From Rhizobiaceae bacterium (lineage in GTDB: Bacteria; Pseudomonadota; Alphaproteobacteria; Rhizobiales; Rhizobiaceae): a stretch of DNA of 64,000 nt. Each line of letters starts with the position of its first letter. Positions within the stretch are counted from its first letter, which is position 1. The stretch covers positions 1,674,001 to 1,738,000 of the forward strand of contig JAMLJB010000001.1 in the NCBI GenBank assembly GCA_023953835.1, written 5' to 3'. The position numbers and the translations under genes are program-made. Of this stretch, positions 1-7,912 are shown piece after piece. The notes under the pieces were generated by a model, which was not told the origin of the DNA, ran no database searches, and saw only the letters and a list, made by a program, of their open reading frames with translations.

Positions 1-25
1 TTTTGCGGGTTGAGCCCAGAGGCTA

Positions 26-349
26 TTTCTGGACATTTCTGGAAAGGCCTCGATTCTTTCCAGAAATTTTTCATCAATGATTACAGCTAGTTAAGAACCA
101 TTTCTGGAATTTCTGGAATTTCTGGAAAGGTACAACAAAGAGACCTTTTTTCAGAACCATCATTCACCGCCTGCGGCGCTGCTGGCACACACCCCGCGCG
201 AGTTTCAGCCACTCACGCACTCTCTGTGTGGTAGCTTTCCAGAAATTCCAGAAATTCCAGAAATGAGTGCTAAGTCATTGATATTAATAGCCTGAAATTT
301 CTGGAAAGATTCGAGGCCTTTCCAGAAATCGGCCGGGCAAGTCCAGAAA
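26..349. repeat. Symmetric iteron array, candidate replication origin of the mobile element
   Basis: Twelve copies of an 8-10 bp box are visible. Six read TTTCTGGA on the plus strand (26, 36, 101, 110, 119, 298) and six read TCCAGAAA (59, 238, 247, 256, 321, 342). Three are perfect tandem 9-mers (101-127), and three more are tandem in the opposite orientation (237-263). An outer 31-bp arm at 36-66 matches the reverse complement of 298-328 with one mismatch. The array is therefore a nested imperfect palindrome centred near base 187, with AT-rich stretches between arms. It lies just downstream of a primase-helicase gene. Iterons bound by a primase-helicase are known at the phage P4 origin; applying that model here is inference. 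Confidence 0.7.
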
Positions 350-367
350 TCAGCCGAAGTCCCGTCG

Positions 368-3300
368 TCAGGCGGCTACGTCTGCGCTCGACTCGGGCTC
401 ATTCTTGCCGTCGTCCAGATAGAAGGCCGACACGACACGATAGTTCTTCACCCGCTCCGCCGTGCCGTCGCGCATGGGCAGTGTGTCGTGGTAGAGGTTT
501 TTTCCCGACATGCGCAGAAAATCGCCATCACGAAGGTACTGCGCAATCTCAGTCTCGGAACAGATGTTCCCAGCCATACCGCGAAGGGCATCGGCGAGGA
601 TGATCAGTTCTTCGCCGTTACGGGCCTTGTAGAAGTACCCGGCCGCGCCCTTGTAGCCCTCTTCGATGTCATCCGAGCCCTTGGCAAACTCCGACTTTTC
701 CCACGTGTATAGGTCGACGCGACGACGACGGGCGATAGACGTGCGCAACGTGGACAGGACACGCTCGGAAACAGGCTTGGACGCGTCGGCAACGCGGTTC
801 TGACGTGCCCAGCGCATTACCTTGCCGATGCTGAAATCAGCCGGGATAAGGTCAAGCTTCTTGCCCAAGATGCCGCCGAACCAGACCCATGCCAACGTTT
901 CCATCGCCCGCGACTCCAAACCGCCAGCATCGGCCCCTACAAGCGCGGTGGTCAGACGTTCCACCTGCTTCTTGATGCGCTCCGGGTCCATGCCGAGCAG
1001 TGCCTTGACGACGATGCGCAGCGCGTGGCCGTTGTGGCGCTCGATTCCATACAGCTTGGTCGTCAAGGGGGTAGCTTCTCCCTTGGGGTAATCCTTGACG
1101 CTCGCGACGTTGATATCGAGAACGCGGGCATCGAAGCCGGGCGACACGTCTACATCGGCATCCTTGAGCTTCTGCGCCAGCGGCTTCTCATTCGCCAGCA
1201 TCGCCAACCCGCCAAAGTTCTTGACCTCTCTGGCACCCCGGTCGCGGGTTGCCGTGGTCTTCCCGGTGCCCGCTTCCAGCATGAAAACAAGGCTGTTCAA
1301 ATGGTCGGCTTTCATATGCTGCCCTTCATCAAGGGCAATCGCATGATGCGACACATCCGGCAAAACGGCCTCAACGCCGTTGTCGGTTGCGCGCAGAATC
1401 TTGTAGCAGACCGACAGCGCCGGTCCTGAAATGCTGGCCATGAGCTTGCACGCGAGGCTCTTTCCTCGCGAGGACGGCCCGTGAAATGCGAGCATACGGA
1501 AGCCCTCCGGATGGCACAGGCCCGACACCGGCCCGGCCATGCCCATCATCAAGGCCAAGGCGAAGTGTTCACGGCCGGATGCATTGTCGTTCCAGACGGG
1601 GGCAACCGCCTCCTTCCAGCCCTCAAGCGTACCGGCAGGCGCGAGCGGCTTACGGGTTGTGTCCAGCATCCGCATGGGCAGCACGGCCGAACCTTCGGCC
1701 TTGATGGTCTCGCCACCAACCGTCAGGAACGCGCCATCGTGCCAGCCGCGACGATCCATCCAACGCCCGGTGACAGGCGGAAGGAGCTTGCGCAGAAGCT
1801 CCAGCGCAGCCGTGCCGTCGCCGGACAGGCGGAAATTCATGTTCGCCAGTTTCTCGATTGCGGCACGGCCGGTCCAAGGATCGCTCCGCTTCATCTCGCA
1901 CGTCTTCGTGCGGCCCATGGACTCAAATCGCAGGACCAGCGTGGCGTTATCGCCGAACGCGTCTTCATAATGCTCAACAACTTCGAACGGCTGGCACACC
2001 GGATCGCCGTCCTTCCCGGTCGTCACGATCCAGTTTGGATCGTCCTTCGGGTTGTACTTGAAACCGGTCCCGCGAAGATCGACGCACGGCTTACCGACGC
2101 CGGGCGCGGCTTTGTCCGATGGATCACCCGCTGACTCCGACCCTGCGTCGTCCTCAATCTCACACACATAATAGTCGGGATCGGTCAGTACCGATTCCGG
2201 AAACCAGCTATCCGCTAAGCACTTCCGCATGAAGTGAAGGCGGTCATACCCAGCGCAACCTTCATGGCGGCATGAGAAAGCGAAGGTTTCGGCGTGCCCG
2301 GCCGACTCCACAAAGCAAGCGCGATCGTCAGGGTTGCCGGGATCGGAATGCCCTTCGTCAAAGGGGCATTCAACCGCATATTTGCTCTCCGAATGCTCTT
2401 CGCGAATGCGGTCATCGGCGTGATCTTTGAACACCTGCGCAATGTCGAAGCCATGCGCGCGCTGCGCAGCCCACGTCATGAGGTCAATACCAAGTTCGGG
2501 CGACTTCAACCGATCGTCGCCACCCTTGGTCGCGCCCATGGCAGCGCCAGCCTTCTCGAATGGGTCGTTGCTCTGCTTCGCGTGCGGGGTACCCTCCGGG
2601 ATGTCCTCGAACCGGATCAGCTTTCCAATGGTCAGCATGATCCGATGGCCGGTTGAACCCTTCCGGTGGCGCGGCAAATAAAACAGGCGGGACGGATCAC
2701 GAGCCGCATTGTCCGGCTCCACACCAAACTGGCGACCGAGACCGAGAACCTTCCGAGACCAGAGGCTGATCACGTCCTTATGTGCGCCCAACTGGGCCTT
2801 ATAGATGAAGGGCTTGGCGAGCGGGAAGACCATGCGAAATTTTGGGATAGGGGTCGTTTCGACCACGATCTTCATTCCATTGGCCTGAGCTTTCTCGACA
2901 AACGTCGCCGAATTGCAGACGGCCGACACGTATTTGCCTTCCCCCAGCATGTAGCGGCGAACGTCACTGTCGGACGGGGCGTCCGGATCGACGCCAAGCT
3001 TCGTCGCCCACGCATAAAACTTGTCATAGGCGATTTCGACCCGCGTCGTGAGATGCGAATGCGTGGTGTAAAAAATGCAGGTAAGACCCGTTTCGCGAAC
3101 AAGACGAAAGGCGTCTTCCATCTGATACCCGGAATCGATGTCCAGACCCATCATATAGTTTCGGAGGACATTGTGCTTTGTGCGCAGTCCACCCTCGCCA
3201 AGCGTACCGGTGACGAAGCACGTTCCCTCCTTTTTGCCGACGACGTGCTTCGAAAGCAGCTTGATGAAGACATCCGCGAACGGCGCTTCATCTGCGCTGT

Positions 3301-3577
3301 GCCACTTCTTTACATTCCGGTCCTTTGCGGTGCTGATCGCAATAGGAAGCTCGGAGACTTCGGGCGTCCACTCGCCCCAGATTTCGGCGTCGTTGACGTA
3401 TTCAGTAGGCTCGTCCGGCGCGGGCTCCGGCGTCACGTCTGCGTCGTTCTCCGCCGCAAGCTGCGAACCATGCCAGTCGAACGCCGTCTGCGGCGACCAA
3501 GGCTCCTTGGTGCGCAAGTCAATAATGTCGGCGGAAGGGATAGGCTGGAAATCGTTTGAACGCGAAAGCGCGGACAT
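368..3577 (-). CDS. Primase-helicase (DUF927-type) of an integrated mobile element
   Basis: Protein of 1069 aa. Residues about 95-330 look like an archaeo-eukaryotic-type primase domain, with MGLDIDSG near 143-150 and DPSRLFYLPRH near 294-304. A zinc-finger-like segment follows (CPFDEGH near 404, CRHEGC near 436). Residues about 570-1000 form a DUF927-type helicase with Walker A GPSSRGKS near 700-707 and Walker B AIALDEGQH near 746-754. I chose the ATG at 3577 because GGAG lies 7 bases upstream. A longer reading from TTG 3823 adds 82 residues that look like untranslated leader. It probably starts replication of the excised element, perhaps at the adjacent iteron array. Phage satellites and plasmids carry similar proteins. 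Confidence 0.88.
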   Translation of the reverse strand: MSALSRSNDFQPIPSADIIDLRTKEPWSPQTAFDWHGSQLAAENDADVTPEPAPDEPTEYVNDAEIWGEWTPEVSELPIAISTAKDRNVKKWHSADEAPFADVFIKLLSKHVVGKKEGTCFVTGTLGEGGLRTKHNVLRNYMMGLDIDSGYQMEDAFRLVRETGLTCIFYTTHSHLTTRVEIAYDKFYAWATKLGVDPDAPSDSDVRRYMLGEGKYVSAVCNSATFVEKAQANGMKIVVETTPIPKFRMVFPLAKPFIYKAQLGAHKDVISLWSRKVLGLGRQFGVEPDNAARDPSRLFYLPRHRKGSTGHRIMLTIGKLIRFEDIPEGTPHAKQSNDPFEKAGAAMGATKGGDDRLKSPELGIDLMTWAAQRAHGFDIAQVFKDHADDRIREEHSESKYAVECPFDEGHSDPGNPDDRACFVESAGHAETFAFSCRHEGCAGYDRLHFMRKCLADSWFPESVLTDPDYYVCEIEDDAGSESAGDPSDKAAPGVGKPCVDLRGTGFKYNPKDDPNWIVTTGKDGDPVCQPFEVVEHYEDAFGDNATLVLRFESMGRTKTCEMKRSDPWTGRAAIEKLANMNFRLSGDGTAALELLRKLLPPVTGRWMDRRGWHDGAFLTVGGETIKAEGSAVLPMRMLDTTRKPLAPAGTLEGWKEAVAPVWNDNASGREHFALALMMGMAGPVSGLCHPEGFRMLAFHGPSSRGKSLACKLMASISGPALSVCYKILRATDNGVEAVLPDVSHHAIALDEGQHMKADHLNSLVFMLEAGTGKTTATRDRGAREVKNFGGLAMLANEKPLAQKLKDADVDVSPGFDARVLDINVASVKDYPKGEATPLTTKLYGIERHNGHALRIVVKALLGMDPERIKKQVERLTTALVGADAGGLESRAMETLAWVWFGGILGKKLDLIPADFSIGKVMRWARQNRVADASKPVSERVLSTLRTSIARRRRVDLYTWEKSEFAKGSDDIEEGYKGAAGYFYKARNGEELIILADALRGMAGNICSETEIAQYLRDGDFLRMSGKNLYHDTLPMRDGTAERVKNYRVVSAFYLDDGKNEPESSADVAA

Positions 3578-3880
3578 GAGAATACTCCAAAAACGAGGCG
3601 CGCGTGGGCGCTCGACGCAAGCCACGCTTGCGAAGCCAAAGGGAGCGCTGCTTTTTCGGAGATTTGTGGGTTCTCGTGCGGAAGGCAGCGCGGTTCGGTT
3701 TGATGCCTGTGCTGCCGACCCCGTCGCAGACTTCATCTGGTGGGTGGAGCGTGACCCGCTGCCGAAGCAACGGGCCACTTCTGCCTTACCGGAGACCCAC
3801 GATACGTTCTTCTCATAAAACAACGTCCCGGTCGATTGTTAATCGAGTGTGGCTCACCGGAAGTTAAGAACGCTTTCGGC
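3578..3880 (-). promoter_or_regulatory. Leader and promoter region of the primase-helicase gene
   Basis: About 300 bases separate the terminator of the upstream small genes from the primase-helicase start. I see no convincing gene. The open frame continuous with the primase has no ribosome site and atypical composition. A 27-codon ATG frame starting near 3816 is possible but unsupported. The gene must have its own promoter here, but none is clear by eye. In phage P4 a long leader encodes an immunity RNA; nothing in this sequence proves a counterpart. Confidence 0.35.
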
Positions 3881-3909
3881 AAAAAGTTGGAAACGCGGCG
3901 TTTCCAACT
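3881..3909 (-). terminator. Rho-independent terminator of the small-gene pair at 3924-4612
   Basis: A 12-bp perfect stem (3885-3896 with 3898-3909, one central base) is followed on the minus strand by TTTTT. It lies 14 bases after the stop codon at 3924, so the two small genes end here and the primase-helicase is a separate transcript. Confidence 0.75.
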
Positions 3910-3923
3910 CGACAATATTGCGT

Positions 3924-4196
3924 CTAGTCCATCTGGAACTTAGGTAGCCGAATATTAGGCCAACGCGCGCGTGCTTCTTCCCAGAATTTCACCGGCACGC
4001 CAGCGGAGCTCCAGTGCGAGACAGTCGCCCACTGGAGGTAGGATCGAAGGTCGGGGTCGGAGTCCTTCAAGACATCCGCGCCAAGGGCGTCGAAGGTCGT
4101 CGGTGGCGTCTCTTTCGTCACGGCCGCATAGTCGGCCGCAAGATGCTTCGCCCCGGCCGCGTAGGAGATGAACTCCAGCCAATCGGTTTCGGTCAT
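3924..4196 (-). CDS. Hypothetical protein, 90 aa
   Basis: I do not recognise this family. The 90-aa protein is acidic in the middle (DVLKDSDPDL) and rich in Trp (three) and aromatic residues, with no signal peptide or membrane segment, so probably soluble. Its ATG overlaps the stop of the 139-aa gene upstream by 4 bases (ATGA), which indicates translational coupling. A terminator follows directly. The position beside a primase-helicase suggests an accessory gene of the mobile element. Confidence that it is a real gene comes from the coupling and terminator, not from homology. Confidence 0.6.
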   Translation of the reverse strand: MTETDWLEFISYAAGAKHLAADYAAVTKETPPTTFDALGADVLKDSDPDLRSYLQWATVSHWSSAGVPVKFWEEARARWPNIRLPKFQMD

Positions 4197-4612
4197 GTTG
4201 CAGCCGCCTGTTCGCGGATTTCAATCTCGTCAATGACATAGCCTGCAATCCGCCAAGCCTGTCCCGCAAGGAACATAGCGGCGGCGAACGTCTCGCCGTC
4301 GTCGGTCATGTTGAGGCTGAACGACTCCCCGCCCGGTCGGCGCACGGCAATCTCGTATTCGATCCGTGTTTCGTTCTCGCCGGGCCAGATGTCGAAAAGG
4401 GTCATGGTGATGCCGACGCCGCGACCGTGATCACGTGCGATGCGCTCGGCTTCCTGACAGGCGGAGGACCATTTGAACAAAGACTCGACCCATGCGGATC
4501 GAATAGACGGGTCGGCGTGAAGCAGCGCGCGGCATGCGTTGCCGGAGGGGTCCAGATGCGGGTTGAAAATGCCAAGCGTCTCGGCAGCGAGAGGGGTCAC
4601 GTCCATAGACAT
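4193..4612 (-). CDS. Hypothetical protein, 139 aa
   Basis: I do not recognise this protein. It is a soluble 139-aa sequence with alternating beta-like segments (GVGITMTLFDIWPGENETRIEYEIAV) and a helical C-terminal part ending QAAAT. ATG 4612 has GGAAAG about 10 bases upstream. The next gene overlaps its stop by 4 bases, so the two form an operon ended by the terminator at 3881-3909. It lies in the mobile element and has no visible catalytic motif. Confidence 0.62.
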   Translation of the reverse strand: MSMDVTPLAAETLGIFNPHLDPSGNACRALLHADPSIRSAWVESLFKWSSACQEAERIARDHGRGVGITMTLFDIWPGENETRIEYEIAVRRPGGESFSLNMTDDGETFAAAMFLAGQAWRIAGYVIDEIEIREQAAAT

Positions 4613-4910
4613 GATGCGTCTTTCCCAGCCGCATCGAGCGGCTGATAATGAGAATGGGAGGGATGGGCTTAAGAAGGCGCACCGCGCCAGCGACTAGGTC
4701 GTGCGCACGCCCACCGGGCGCGGGTTTGTTCCACCGGAACTATGTCGGGAAAGGACGCGGCTAGGCCAGCATCTATTTGGCAGTATAGACCCGCGTCATG
4801 GCGTTTTTATGGCGTCGATGACGGTTCACCATGCTTAGAATCGCTGGACAACATTTCAGTGGATGATAGTCCGCGCCGCCGCTAGCGTTAGGCATCACTG
4901 GAGGCCGACT
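4613..4910. other. Intergenic region between divergent small genes of the element
   Basis: A stretch of 298 bases separates the minus-strand pair (start 4612) from a plus-strand small gene (start 4911). I see no ORF with a ribosome site and no clear repeat. It must contain divergent promoters, but none stands out by eye. Confidence 0.4.
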
Positions 4911-5114
4911 ATGCAAATCGACAATGCAGAGGAATTTGAAGACCTGACGGCCACGACAATGCGGCTTCGGGACGTGCTGGACGATCTCTGCTCTCAACCC
5001 CTTCCCACCAAGGAAGCTGCCATCGAAGTCGGCCAGCGCCAGCGCCTACTCGGCTCCGCAATCATGGATACCGGGCAAGCATTGGAGTCCGGCGTCTTCG
5101 TCCTGCGCAATTGA
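4911..5114 (+). CDS. Small hypothetical protein, 67 aa
   Basis: ATG 4911 has a strong GGAGG six bases upstream, which supports this start over the in-frame ATG at 4863. The 67-aa product is acidic and helical (EEFEDLTATTMRLRDVLDDL), with no membrane segment. It ends 2 bases from the stop of the 184-aa gene on the other strand, so the genes converge. The family is not recognised. It is the only plus-strand gene in this end of the element. Confidence 0.6.
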   Translation: MQIDNAEEFEDLTATTMRLRDVLDDLCSQPLPTKEAAIEVGQRQRLLGSAIMDTGQALESGVFVLRN

Positions 5115-5116
5115 AA

Positions 5117-5671
5117 TCAATCATCCCGGTCGGAATCATTGCCCAGCTTGCCGATGCCTTCATCCAAGCTAGGCACGATGCTCGCCAGCGGCCCTTCCAC
5201 GTCGATCTCGTAGCGTCCAGCGAGCACGGCCACCTGATGCCCAACCGTGGCGCGAAAGGCTCCTAGGGCGACGAAGAATGCCGGGCTGGGATGGTTGCCG
5301 CGCCACTGGTAATCGAAGTGGCGATAATGCTCGCGCTGGTCGTCGTGGAACTGGCGTCCAGCCTCGCGGATGGCGCGAAGGGGAGTAACGGCGAAAGCGT
5401 CGGCGGATAACGCCTGCAAGGTCTTGGTGCTTTCCTCCCGTATCTTATGGACGGAATGTTCCACTTCGGATTCCGTCTCCATGTCGAACGGGTTGTAGAG
5501 GACGCGGCGATCTTCGAGAAACACGAGGAATCGGCGGACCATTTCCGCCTCACCGGGACCGGGGTCGGACCATTGGATACCGCCTAACGGTGTGCTGAAC
5601 CCGGTGACCTTACGTGCCGTCGCGGCCGTCACCTTGCCCGATCTGCGGAAGAAGTTGCGCATCCGCCTCAA
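5117..5671 (-). CDS. Uncharacterised 184-aa protein coupled to the DarT-NADAR pair
   Basis: The N-terminus is strongly basic (MRRMRNFFRRSGK), followed by KVTGFSTPLGGIQW and FLEDRRVLYNPFDMETE. From memory this resembles the DUF6650 family, which has no known function. No membrane segment or catalytic motif is clear. Its ATG overlaps the stop of the NADAR gene by 4 bases (ATGA), so it is the third gene of a coupled operon. By position it could be an accessory or regulatory partner of the toxin-antitoxin pair, or an independent cargo gene. The function is unknown. Confidence 0.7.
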   Translation of the reverse strand: MRRMRNFFRRSGKVTAATARKVTGFSTPLGGIQWSDPGPGEAEMVRRFLVFLEDRRVLYNPFDMETESEVEHSVHKIREESTKTLQALSADAFAVTPLRAIREAGRQFHDDQREHYRHFDYQWRGNHPSPAFFVALGAFRATVGHQVAVLAGRYEIDVEGPLASIVPSLDEGIGKLGNDSDRDD

Positions 5672-6381
5672 CCCACGCGAAGTCTTGCTTGCTTCAAATG
5701 TGACTGATGCTCGACGGGCGGATTTGAATGCGCAGCCATAGCGGCAATGAAAGTCTCCGGAGTTTCCAAATACCGCTCAAGCTTGTCCTCTCTCATCAGA
5801 ACTACGAACAACGCGCACGATTTAGCCTGACAATTGATCGACTTGCTTGGATTGAACGAGATATCGGTGAAGCCGTCATACTTCACTTCACCATCGATCC
5901 GATTCTTAAGCCAAAGCCGGTGCGGAAAGATCGCGTTGAGATAGAGCCAATCGTAGAACACGGTCGTGGGATTTAATGGAAAATCGAAGCCCTCAAACCT
6001 AAATCCGATCAAAGCGCCGGAACCACGAAGCCGGGGATCGCGCTTCGCCTCTCTCGGATCGACATCATAAAGATCGGTGTAGGGACCGCCGTGCTCGAAT
6101 ACCTTGCTACCTTGGAACGCGTTCTCCAGCGGCATGTCACCGACGTGAGTCATGACACGCAAATGGAATGCACTGAGATGACGGCCAGCGATCTCATCAG
6201 ACTTGCTGGAGACCTCCAGCAAGGGGCTATATCCCGCCTTCTTCGCCGCGTCGTGAAGCGACCGGATGTTCTTCTTCTTCTGGACTTCTGCAAATCCGCC
6301 AGCCCATGGAATGTCGAAATCCAGACGCCGCACGTAGCCACGGTCCTCGGATGAAGGAACAAAGATCGGTCTCTCAGCCAT
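5668..6381 (-). CDS. NADAR-type antitoxin partner of DarT
   Basis: This 237-aa protein matches the DarT1-associated NADAR family (DUF6977) as I recall it. Seen: MAERPIFVP at the start, a GGFAEVQKKKNIRSLHDAAK stretch, ENAFQGSKVFEHGGPYTDLY in the middle, and YDGFTDISFNPSKSINCQAK near residues 168-187. NADAR enzymes remove ADP-ribose from modified guanine in DNA, which would reverse the damage made by the DarT encoded just upstream. The start overlaps the darT stop by 8 bases, so synthesis is coupled. Base composition is visibly lower in GC than the flanking chromosome, consistent with transfer. Alternative: an ordinary NADAR protein without antitoxin function, unlikely given the partner. Confidence 0.82.
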   Translation of the reverse strand: MAERPIFVPSSEDRGYVRRLDFDIPWAGGFAEVQKKKNIRSLHDAAKKAGYSPLLEVSSKSDEIAGRHLSAFHLRVMTHVGDMPLENAFQGSKVFEHGGPYTDLYDVDPREAKRDPRLRGSGALIGFRFEGFDFPLNPTTVFYDWLYLNAIFPHRLWLKNRIDGEVKYDGFTDISFNPSKSINCQAKSCALFVVLMREDKLERYLETPETFIAAMAAHSNPPVEHQSHLKQARLRVG

Positions 6382-6892
6382 CTGGCATATTCCGTATCAA
6401 TGCGAGCGGGATGAATTGGGGCACTAACAACTCGTACTTCTCGGCCTGCTTTAGTCTAAGCTTGATGTCAGCGTCCGACCAATTCGTCCAAGTGTAAAGC
6501 ACCTCATAGTCGATCATCCCTCCAGCCTTGTCGATCGGCACAGACTCGACGCCAGCTTTGTTGGACACGTCATTGGTGAACCGCACTCCTTCGAATTGCA
6601 GCACTGAGGGATGTATCTGAAGAAAAACCGTGTCTCCAATGTGCCCCGCCTGGCGAGCTACATGCTCCATCGGGTGATTATTGCGGAAGCAGAGATGGAC
6701 ATAGTTGCCCATTCCCTTGAAGGCGTCAGCGTCTCGGCTCCACTCGTTTCCGCCCGGAGCGGGCACCTTGAGACCCATCTTCTCTAATTGTGCAATGGGA
6801 TACAGTCCGCCAGCTTCGCGGATCATCGGTAGGTTCCGCCTGTCCGTGAAATGATAGAAGAACGGAATTTCATTTATTGAATCTATTGCCAT
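6374..6892 (-). CDS. darT: DarT-type ssDNA ADP-ribosyltransferase toxin (DUF4433)
   Basis: The 172-aa protein shows the NAD-binding YHFTDRRNL (residues 13-21), YVHLCF (64-69) and a C-terminal KYELLVPQFIP (153-163), where Glu154 is the probable catalytic residue. DarT toxins transfer ADP-ribose from NAD to bases in single-stranded DNA and block replication; they serve in toxin-antitoxin and anti-phage defence. Pairing with a NADAR protein rather than a DarG macrodomain points to the DarT1 type (guanine target), by analogy. ATG 6892 follows a GGAGGGGGAG ribosome site; an in-frame ATG at 6922 lacks one. It is the first gene of a three-gene operon at the tRNA-proximal edge of the element. Confidence 0.88.
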   Translation of the reverse strand: MAIDSINEIPFFYHFTDRRNLPMIREAGGLYPIAQLEKMGLKVPAPGGNEWSRDADAFKGMGNYVHLCFRNNHPMEHVARQAGHIGDTVFLQIHPSVLQFEGVRFTNDVSNKAGVESVPIDKAGGMIDYEVLYTWTNWSDADIKLRLKQAEKYELLVPQFIPLALIRNMPDG

Positions 6893-7050
6893 GTTCTCCC
6901 CCTCCAGAGATGCGAACGGCACCCACGAGGCACCATACGCGTCTGACGCCCACGATCAACTTGTCCGCAGACTGAAAAGGCGCGGCCCCGGAATGTTGCC
7001 CCTGCCTTCGCGGTGTTCGAATGTGGCCCCCGCGTGGCCCCAGAAATCCA

Positions 7051-7080
7051 AAGCAAAACGGCCACCCGAAGGTGGCCGCT
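7051..7080 (-). terminator. Rho-independent terminator after tRNA-Gly
   Basis: An 8-bp stem CGGCCACC/GGTGGCCG (7059-7066 and 7071-7078) with a 4-base loop is followed on the minus strand by TTTTGC. It lies 30 bases past the tRNA 3' end. If it is the native tRNA terminator, the element boundary lies left of it or the element supplied a copy. Confidence 0.75.
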
Positions 7081-7109
7081 TTAATTGCTTGATTTCCCTA
7101 AGGAAAATT

Positions 7110-7184
7110 TGGAGCGGGTGAAGCGATTCGAACGCTCGACCCCAACCTTGGCAAGGTTGTGCTCTACCCCTGAGCTACACCCGC
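7110..7184 (-). tRNA. tRNA-Gly (anticodon GCC)
   Basis: On the minus strand the sequence runs from the acceptor GCGGGTG (7184-7178) through AGCTCAGGGGTAGAGCA (D arm), an anticodon loop with GCC, and GTTCGAATC in the T arm, to CACCCGC, T and an encoded CCA (7112-7110). The acceptor stem pairs 7 of 7. tRNA 3' ends are common integration sites for islands and phages, and the mobile element lies immediately downstream. Confidence 0.95.
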
Positions 7185-7349
7185 TCGTGCGGCGGTGCCG
7201 CAAGCCGCGCCTATATGGCCGAAGAGCCATGACATTGCAACAGGGAATGTTGCTATATTTTCGGCATGCCGCAGCAAGGCACGATGGTTTGATTTTCCTT
7301 GTTTCCTGCTGCCTGTTTGCTTAGACCCCCACAGGCAAAGGATACCCAC

Positions 7350-7841
7350 ATGCCTGCAACGCCCGACCAGCTCTTCGCTTTTCTCGATGATCTTGGCATC
7401 AAGGTGAAAACGTTCGAACATCCGGCACTGCACACCGTTTCCGAATCGCAGGAGCTTCGCGGCCAGATCGCGGGCGCGCACACAAAGAACCTCTTCCTCA
7501 AGGACAAGAAGGACAACTACTTTCTCATGACCGTGGAAGAAACCGCATCCGTCGATCTCAAGGCGATCCACCAGTCGATCGGCGGCGCGAGCAAGGTTTC
7601 GTTCGGCAAGCCCGAAGCGCTGTTCGAACTTTTGGGCGTCGCCCCCGGTTCCGTATCGATCATGGGCCTCATCAACGACAAGGCGCACCGGGTGAAGCCG
7701 ATCATTGCGGCGAACCTGCTCGAAAGCGAGGTCGTCAACGTGCATCCGCTCGTCAACACGGCGACCACGTCGATTCGCGCGGACGACCTGCTGCGCTTCG
7801 TGAAGGCGACCGGCCACGAACCGCAGGTCTTGAAACTTTAG
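7350..7841 (+). CDS. YbaK/ProX-type aminoacyl-tRNA deacylase
   Basis: The 163-aa protein belongs to the YbaK/prolyl-tRNA synthetase-associated (INS) domain family: HPALHTVSESQEL, GAHTKNLFLKDKKDNYFL, SFGKPEALFELLGVAPGSVSIMGL and HPLVNTATTS are typical. Such proteins hydrolyse mischarged tRNA, probably Ala-tRNA(Pro) for this type (ProXp-ala), in the cytoplasm. ATG 7350 has AAAGGA 7 bases upstream. It is read toward the cnoX-like gene 71 bases downstream. Confidence 0.88.
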   Translation: MPATPDQLFAFLDDLGIKVKTFEHPALHTVSESQELRGQIAGAHTKNLFLKDKKDNYFLMTVEETASVDLKAIHQSIGGASKVSFGKPEALFELLGVAPGSVSIMGLINDKAHRVKPIIAANLLESEVVNVHPLVNTATTSIRADDLLRFVKATGHEPQVLKL

Positions 7842-7912
7842 GCGCGATCGCCACATGCCGACCAGCAAAAAACGGCATTCAGGGACACCCCAAGGCAGAA
7901 AGGCATAGTCAG

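Noticed and set aside
26..349. CRISPR array
   Set aside because: The repeats are 8-10 bp, occur in both orientations and lack regular spacers; the layout is palindromic.
3171..3818. Plus-strand 215-aa frame
   Set aside because: It is antisense to the primase-helicase and its leader, with no ribosome site or recognisable motif.
368..3823. Full-length 1151-aa primase start at TTG 3823
   Set aside because: The first 82 residues have unusual composition and no ribosome site; ATG 3577 has GGAG at good spacing.
6883..7065. Remnant integrase gene next to tRNA-Gly
   Set aside because: The minus frame has no integrase residues; the sequence is leader of darT plus terminator.
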